Source: an uncultured Lachnospiraceae bacterium (GTDB lineage: Bacteria; Bacillota; Clostridia; Lachnospirales; Lachnospiraceae). Taken from it: 9,329 nucleotides of DNA. The notes beneath the pieces were generated by a model that saw only the letters and a program-made list of their open reading frames with translations, had not been told where the DNA came from and ran no database searches. The stretch is from positions 1-9,329 of the forward strand of contig CADCOU010000086.1 in assembly GCA_902803155.1 (NCBI GenBank). The letters run 5' to 3'. Every line of letters begins with the position of its first letter. The stretch's first letter is position 1. The translations under genes and the position numbers were made by a program. This document shows, one piece after another, positions 6,159 to 9,329 of this stretch.

Positions 6159-7262
6159 ATGTCTCAAAACAAAACAACCGAACAATCAAAATCAGAGCGG
6201 CTTCGCACGGTACGTATCCTGTTTGCAGTGATACTTGCGGTATTCGTGATCGCCGCAGTGAGCATGGCTGTCTGGCTGATCAGAAGGGACACCCCTGCAA
6301 AAGCCATCCGGAGCACGATGAAGCAGATCTCTTCCCTGGATGAATCTGCTCTCAGTCAGTTTGCCGATCAGGACGGCAGCCGTACCGGGCTTTCTGCGCT
6401 GCGCAGATTCTTTTCCCCTTTCTCCTGCAGGATCCTCTCTGTGTCACAACAGGATAACCAGGCTTCAGCAGATGTCCGCATCACCACGCCGGATTCTCAT
6501 GCGCTTGCTGTGGATATACGCACAGATCTGCTGAAAAATGCAGATGCGCAGCAGGCGGCAGACGATGAGACGATCTATGATCTGTTGGATCAGTTACTCT
6601 CTGAAAAAACATACCCTTCTGCCGATACCGAAGGAACCATAACCTTAAGCAGAACGGAGGATGGCTGGACAATCATCCAGAACAGTGACTTATCCTCCCT
6701 GCTGCTCGGCAGGCTTCCCGAGTACCTCTCCGATCCGTATCTGCTCACACCGCAGCAGGTTCTGACGGCATATCTGGAAAAACTCGATTCCATGTCTGTC
6801 GAACAGTGGTCCGATACCTTCGGAGTGGATGACCTCTTCAATACCTATGCTCCGGATTCCGGTGAGATCGACAGGGAATTCCTCACCTGCGCCAAAGACG
6901 CATTTTCCTATTCGCAGATACAGGCAAAGACTGAAGGTTCTGTCTCCGAGGCATCCGCTGTCATAACCGGGATCGACACTTCCTCCATCCTCAGCAGTTA
7001 CAAGGAAAAACTGGCCGCATACGGAGGGACGATCAGTGCGATCACCGATGACTCCTCCGAGCTCAGCAGAAAAAGCGCAGAGCTTCTGCTTGAAGCAATC
7101 CGTGAAGATGATTCCCGGACAGAATACCCGATAACCGTCCCCATGGAAAACAACGGAAACGGATGGATCATCACCGACTTCTCTTCGCTTACCGATGCGT
7201 TGTTCGGCGGCATGTCTGCTGCTGTCGAAAGCTTTTCCGGTTCCCGTGCATCAGATTCCTGA
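6159..7262 (+). CDS. Membrane-anchored protein of unknown function with two diverged tandem domains
   Basis: I do not recognise a named family. The 367 residues begin with a short charged cytoplasmic part (1-19) and one TM helix (about 20-41, ILFAVILAVFVIAAVSMAVWL); the rest is probably extracellular. It holds two similar halves, about 46-190 and 198-352. Each opens with a helix (AIRSTMKQISSLD and VLTAYLEKLDSMS), has a middle strand pair (around ADVRITT at 104-110 and ASAVITG at 265-271) and ends with a W-I-I motif plus helix (EDGWTIIQNSDLSSLLLG at 167-184 and NGWIITDFSSLTDALFG at 334-350). This layout resembles small alpha+beta NTF2-like or DUF4878-type extracellular domains, but that is inference. 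The start has AAAGGAAC about 13 nt upstream, a weak spacing, and sits behind a strong promoter. It is divergent from the ABC operon and convergent with aspS, so it is probably monocistronic. No catalytic motif or lipobox is visible. Confidence 0.75.
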   Translation: MSQNKTTEQSKSERLRTVRILFAVILAVFVIAAVSMAVWLIRRDTPAKAIRSTMKQISSLDESALSQFADQDGSRTGLSALRRFFSPFSCRILSVSQQDNQASADVRITTPDSHALAVDIRTDLLKNADAQQAADDETIYDLLDQLLSEKTYPSADTEGTITLSRTEDGWTIIQNSDLSSLLLGRLPEYLSDPYLLTPQQVLTAYLEKLDSMSVEQWSDTFGVDDLFNTYAPDSGEIDREFLTCAKDAFSYSQIQAKTEGSVSEASAVITGIDTSSILSSYKEKLAAYGGTISAITDDSSELSRKSAELLLEAIREDDSRTEYPITVPMENNGNGWIITDFSSLTDALFGGMSAAVESFSGSRASDS

Positions 7263-7319
7263 TCTTCAGCAGAATACAGACTCACCGACTTTGATCCTTA
7301 CTACATACTATACAGTCAT

Positions 7320-7356
7320 AAACCTCCGGTATCACTCATGATAACCGGAGGTTTTT
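7320..7356 (+). terminator. Intrinsic terminator, probably bidirectional
   Basis: The arms AAACCTCCGGT (7320-7330) and ACCGGAGGTTT (7344-7354) form an 11-bp stem, extendable by ATC/GAT around a small bulge, with a loop of about 6 nt (ACTCAT). A TTTTT run and TATTA follow on the plus strand, ending the 6159-7262 gene. On the minus strand, where aspS stops at 7375, the hairpin is preceded by an A-rich run and followed by only TTTATG, so it is weaker in that direction. Confidence 0.88.
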
Positions 7357-7374
7357 ATTAAAAAAGTATGTATT

Positions 7375-9165
7375 TTATCCCTGCGTGCGGATCGCGATGC
7401 CAAGTTCATCGAGCTGCTTTTCCGTCACCTCGCCCGGAGCCTCTGTCATCATGTCCGAGGAATCCTTGACCTTCGGGAAGGCGATCACATCACGGATCGA
7501 ATCCAGTCCGAGCATCATCATGACCACTCTGTCCAGGCCGTATGCCAGACCCGCGTGGGGCGGCACTCCGTAGCGGAATGCGTTCAGAAGGAAGCTGAAC
7601 TGCTCTTCTGCCTGCTCTTTCGTGAATCCCAGGCATTCGAACATCTTCTCCTGGATATCCGCCTGATGGATACGGACAGATCCTCCTCCGATCTCAGCTC
7701 CGTTCAGCACGATATCATATGCCTTTGCACGGATCCTGGAGAGGTCCTTATCCGGAGACAGGTACTCCAGATCTTCTTCCATCGGCATGGTGAACGGGTG
7801 GTGCATCGCCTGGAAACGCTGCTCTTCCTCACTCCACTCGAACTGGGGGAATTCCACGACCCACAGGAACTCATATTTTCCGGGTTCGATCAGTCCCAGT
7901 TTTCCTGCAAGGTCACAGCGCAGAGCACCCATGGTCTCGCAGACCAGCTTGAACTTGTCCGCGCCGAACAGCAGAAGGTCGCCCTTCTCTCCGCCCATGG
8001 CATCTACCAGGGCGTCGATCTCTTCCTGCTTCATGAACTTCTGGAAGGAACACTTCGTTCCTTCTTCCTTTACCTGGATATAAGCAAGTCCCTTCAGGCC
8101 GTATCCCTTGACGAAATCCGTCAGAGCGTCGATCTTTTTACGGGGCATGTCAGCCTGCCCTTTTACATTGATCCCGCGGACAGATCCGCCATCCTTCACG
8201 CAGCCCGAAAATACGCCAAACTCACAGTCCTTCACGATCTCCGATACATCGACCAGTTCCATTCCGAAACGGAGGTCGGGCTTGTCAGAGCCAAAGCGGT
8301 TCATGGCTTCGATCCATTTCATGCGCCGGAACGGAACCTTCAGTTCCACCCCGAGCACTTCCTTCCAGAGGTACTGAAGAAGCCTTTCATTTACATCGAG
8401 GACATCTTCGGTGTCTACAAAGGAAAGTTCCATGTCCATCTGGGTGAACTCCGGCTGGCGGTCCGCACGCAGATCCTCATCGCGGAAACACCTGGCCAGC
8501 TGGAAATAGCGGTCGTATCCCGCAACCATCAGAAGCTGCTTGTAAAGCTGCGGCGACTGCGGGAGCGCGAAGAACCTGCCCGGATAGATCCGGCTCGGCA
8601 CCAGATAATCACGTGCCCCTTCCGGCGTACTCTTCCCGAGCATCGGAGTCTCGATCTCCAGGAATCCTTCCTGTGCCATAAAATCACGGGCCAGCTGGGC
8701 GACACGGCTCTTGACCATCATATTTCTCTGAAGATCCGGCCTGCGCAGGTCCAGAGTGCGGTTCTTCAGGCGCAGTTCCTCTCTGGTCTGACTGTTCTCC
8801 TCGATCGGAAAAGGCGGAGTATCCGCTTCAGACAGGATGCGCAGCTCGGTTGCCATGAGTTCCATGGTCCCCGTCTTCAGTTTTTCATTGACCGCCCCGC
8901 CTCTTTTCTGGACGATACCGGTAACGGCAAGGACATACTCATTGCGGATCGTTCCTGCTTTCGCGAAGCCGTCGCCCCCCACAGATGTCTCGTCGAACAG
9001 GACCTGCATCAGCCCTGAACGGTCGCGCAGGTCAACGAAGATCAGGGAACCGAGGTTCCTTCTCTTCTGGGTCCATCCCATGAGCGTGACTGTGCTTCCG
9101 ATCATATCCTCTGTGACTTCAGCACATCTGCAGGTGCGCTTCAGTCCCAACATTGATTCTGCCAT
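7375..9165 (-). CDS. aspS: Aspartyl-tRNA synthetase
   Basis: This class II synthetase joins aspartate to tRNA(Asp) in the cytoplasm using ATP. The 596 residues match the usual bacterial length. An OB-fold anticodon-binding domain comes first (about 1-110, with WTQKRRNLGSLIFVDLRDRSG). The catalytic core follows, with SPQLYKQ (204-210), motif 2 FRDEDLRADRQPEFTQMD (227-244) and motif 3 GLAYGLDRVVMM (539-550). The bacterial GAD insertion domain lies at about 310-425. The segment NLGSLIF carries Leu where non-discriminating Pseudomonas-type enzymes have His, which hints at a tRNA(Asp)-specific enzyme; this is inference from one position. The ATG at 9165 has GGAAGGAG about 7 nt upstream. The start lies inside the end of hemZ, a 47-nt overlap, so aspS is probably cotranscribed with hemZ. 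No promoter of its own is evident. Confidence 0.97.
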   Translation of the reverse strand: MAESMLGLKRTCRCAEVTEDMIGSTVTLMGWTQKRRNLGSLIFVDLRDRSGLMQVLFDETSVGGDGFAKAGTIRNEYVLAVTGIVQKRGGAVNEKLKTGTMELMATELRILSEADTPPFPIEENSQTREELRLKNRTLDLRRPDLQRNMMVKSRVAQLARDFMAQEGFLEIETPMLGKSTPEGARDYLVPSRIYPGRFFALPQSPQLYKQLLMVAGYDRYFQLARCFRDEDLRADRQPEFTQMDMELSFVDTEDVLDVNERLLQYLWKEVLGVELKVPFRRMKWIEAMNRFGSDKPDLRFGMELVDVSEIVKDCEFGVFSGCVKDGGSVRGINVKGQADMPRKKIDALTDFVKGYGLKGLAYIQVKEEGTKCSFQKFMKQEEIDALVDAMGGEKGDLLLFGADKFKLVCETMGALRCDLAGKLGLIEPGKYEFLWVVEFPQFEWSEEEQRFQAMHHPFTMPMEEDLEYLSPDKDLSRIRAKAYDIVLNGAEIGGGSVRIHQADIQEKMFECLGFTKEQAEEQFSFLLNAFRYGVPPHAGLAYGLDRVVMMMLGLDSIRDVIAFPKVKDSSDMMTEAPGEVTEKQLDELGIAIRTQG

Positions 9166-9329
9166 GTATTTTCTCCTTCCTGGATATCATTTCATCTATC
9201 CGTTCCAGATAGCTGCGTATGTCTTTCACATTTTCAATGCGCTCGATGCGTCCGTCATCGTACACGATCTTGGTCGATCCGGAAGCACCACACGCTAGTA
9301 TACACTGCACTTCTTCCATTATCAAGATA
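9119..9329 (-). CDS. hemZ: Oxygen-independent coproporphyrinogen dehydrogenase HemZ, C-terminal fragment
   Basis: The minus-strand frame is open from the right edge to a TGA at 9121-9119, giving about 69 residues that begin ILIMEEVQCILACGASGSTK. The order I-M-E-E, a glycine-rich GASGSTK segment, then RIERIENVKDIRSYLERIDEMISRK matches the C-terminus of the HemZ/HemN-like radical SAM enzymes of Firmicutes, which carry out oxidative decarboxylation in haem synthesis. The radical SAM CxxxCxxC core would lie outside the window, so activity cannot be judged. The last 15 or so residues (after RKEKI) are encoded within the aspS start region and look like an unconserved tail. HemZ beside aspS, often with hisS between, is a common Clostridia arrangement, which supports the call. 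Confidence 0.83.
   Translation of the reverse strand, partial: ILIMEEVQCILACGASGSTKIVYDDGRIERIENVKDIRSYLERIDEMISRKEKIHGRINVGTEAHLQMC

Noticed and set aside
5989..6343. Small open frames on both strands in and around the divergent control region
   Set aside because: They overlap the promoters and the starts of the flanking genes in other frames and lack good ribosome binding sites.
7555..9018. Long plus-strand open frame (487 codons) opposite aspS
   Set aside because: It lies wholly antisense to a clearly conserved aspS, has no recognisable domain and shows the Leu/His/Arg-rich make-up typical of the reverse strand of a real gene.

Overview
The window looks chromosomal and comes from a low-to-mid GC Gram-positive, most likely a Clostridia/Lachnospiraceae-type Firmicute. 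The reasons are strong AGGAGG-type ribosome binding sites, the sequence style of AspS (starting MAESM-GLKRT), a HemZ-type coproporphyrinogen dehydrogenase end directly upstream of aspS, and MacB-like ABC genes with membrane-anchored adaptors but no sign of an outer-membrane partner. I see no insertion sequence, CRISPR array, tRNA, rRNA or prophage gene.

Layout from left to right. Positions 1-50 hold the first codons of rpsB (ribosomal protein S2, minus strand, running off the left edge), preceded by a sigma70-type promoter set inside a long inverted repeat. Positions 249-5992 hold a four-gene minus-strand operon, transcribed in the order adaptor A (490 aa), ABC ATPase (237 aa), adaptor B (747 aa), permease (419 aa). 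Its spacing is tight: an 18-nt gap, an ATGA overlap, then a 39-nt gap. Positions 5993-6158 are a divergent control region. Positions 6159-7262 hold a plus-strand membrane-anchored protein of unknown function, built from two diverged copies of one domain. A hairpin terminator sits between it and the convergent aspS gene (7375-9165, aspartyl-tRNA synthetase). aspS overlaps the 3' end of hemZ, which runs off the right edge.

How the genes work together. The ABC operon encodes a MacAB/YknXYZ-like export machine: the ATPase powers a four-TM FtsX/MacB-type permease, and the adaptors are anchored outside the membrane. Two features are unusual. First, there are two different adaptors for one permease. 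Second, both adaptors carry large, very acidic additions that ordinary members of the family lack: about 360 residues inserted at the tip of the adaptor B hairpin, and a tail of about 76 residues rich in acidic and aromatic residues at the end of adaptor A. This is the most interesting system in the window; a role in handling cationic peptides or metal ions is only inference. rpsB, aspS and hemZ are ordinary housekeeping genes for translation and haem synthesis.
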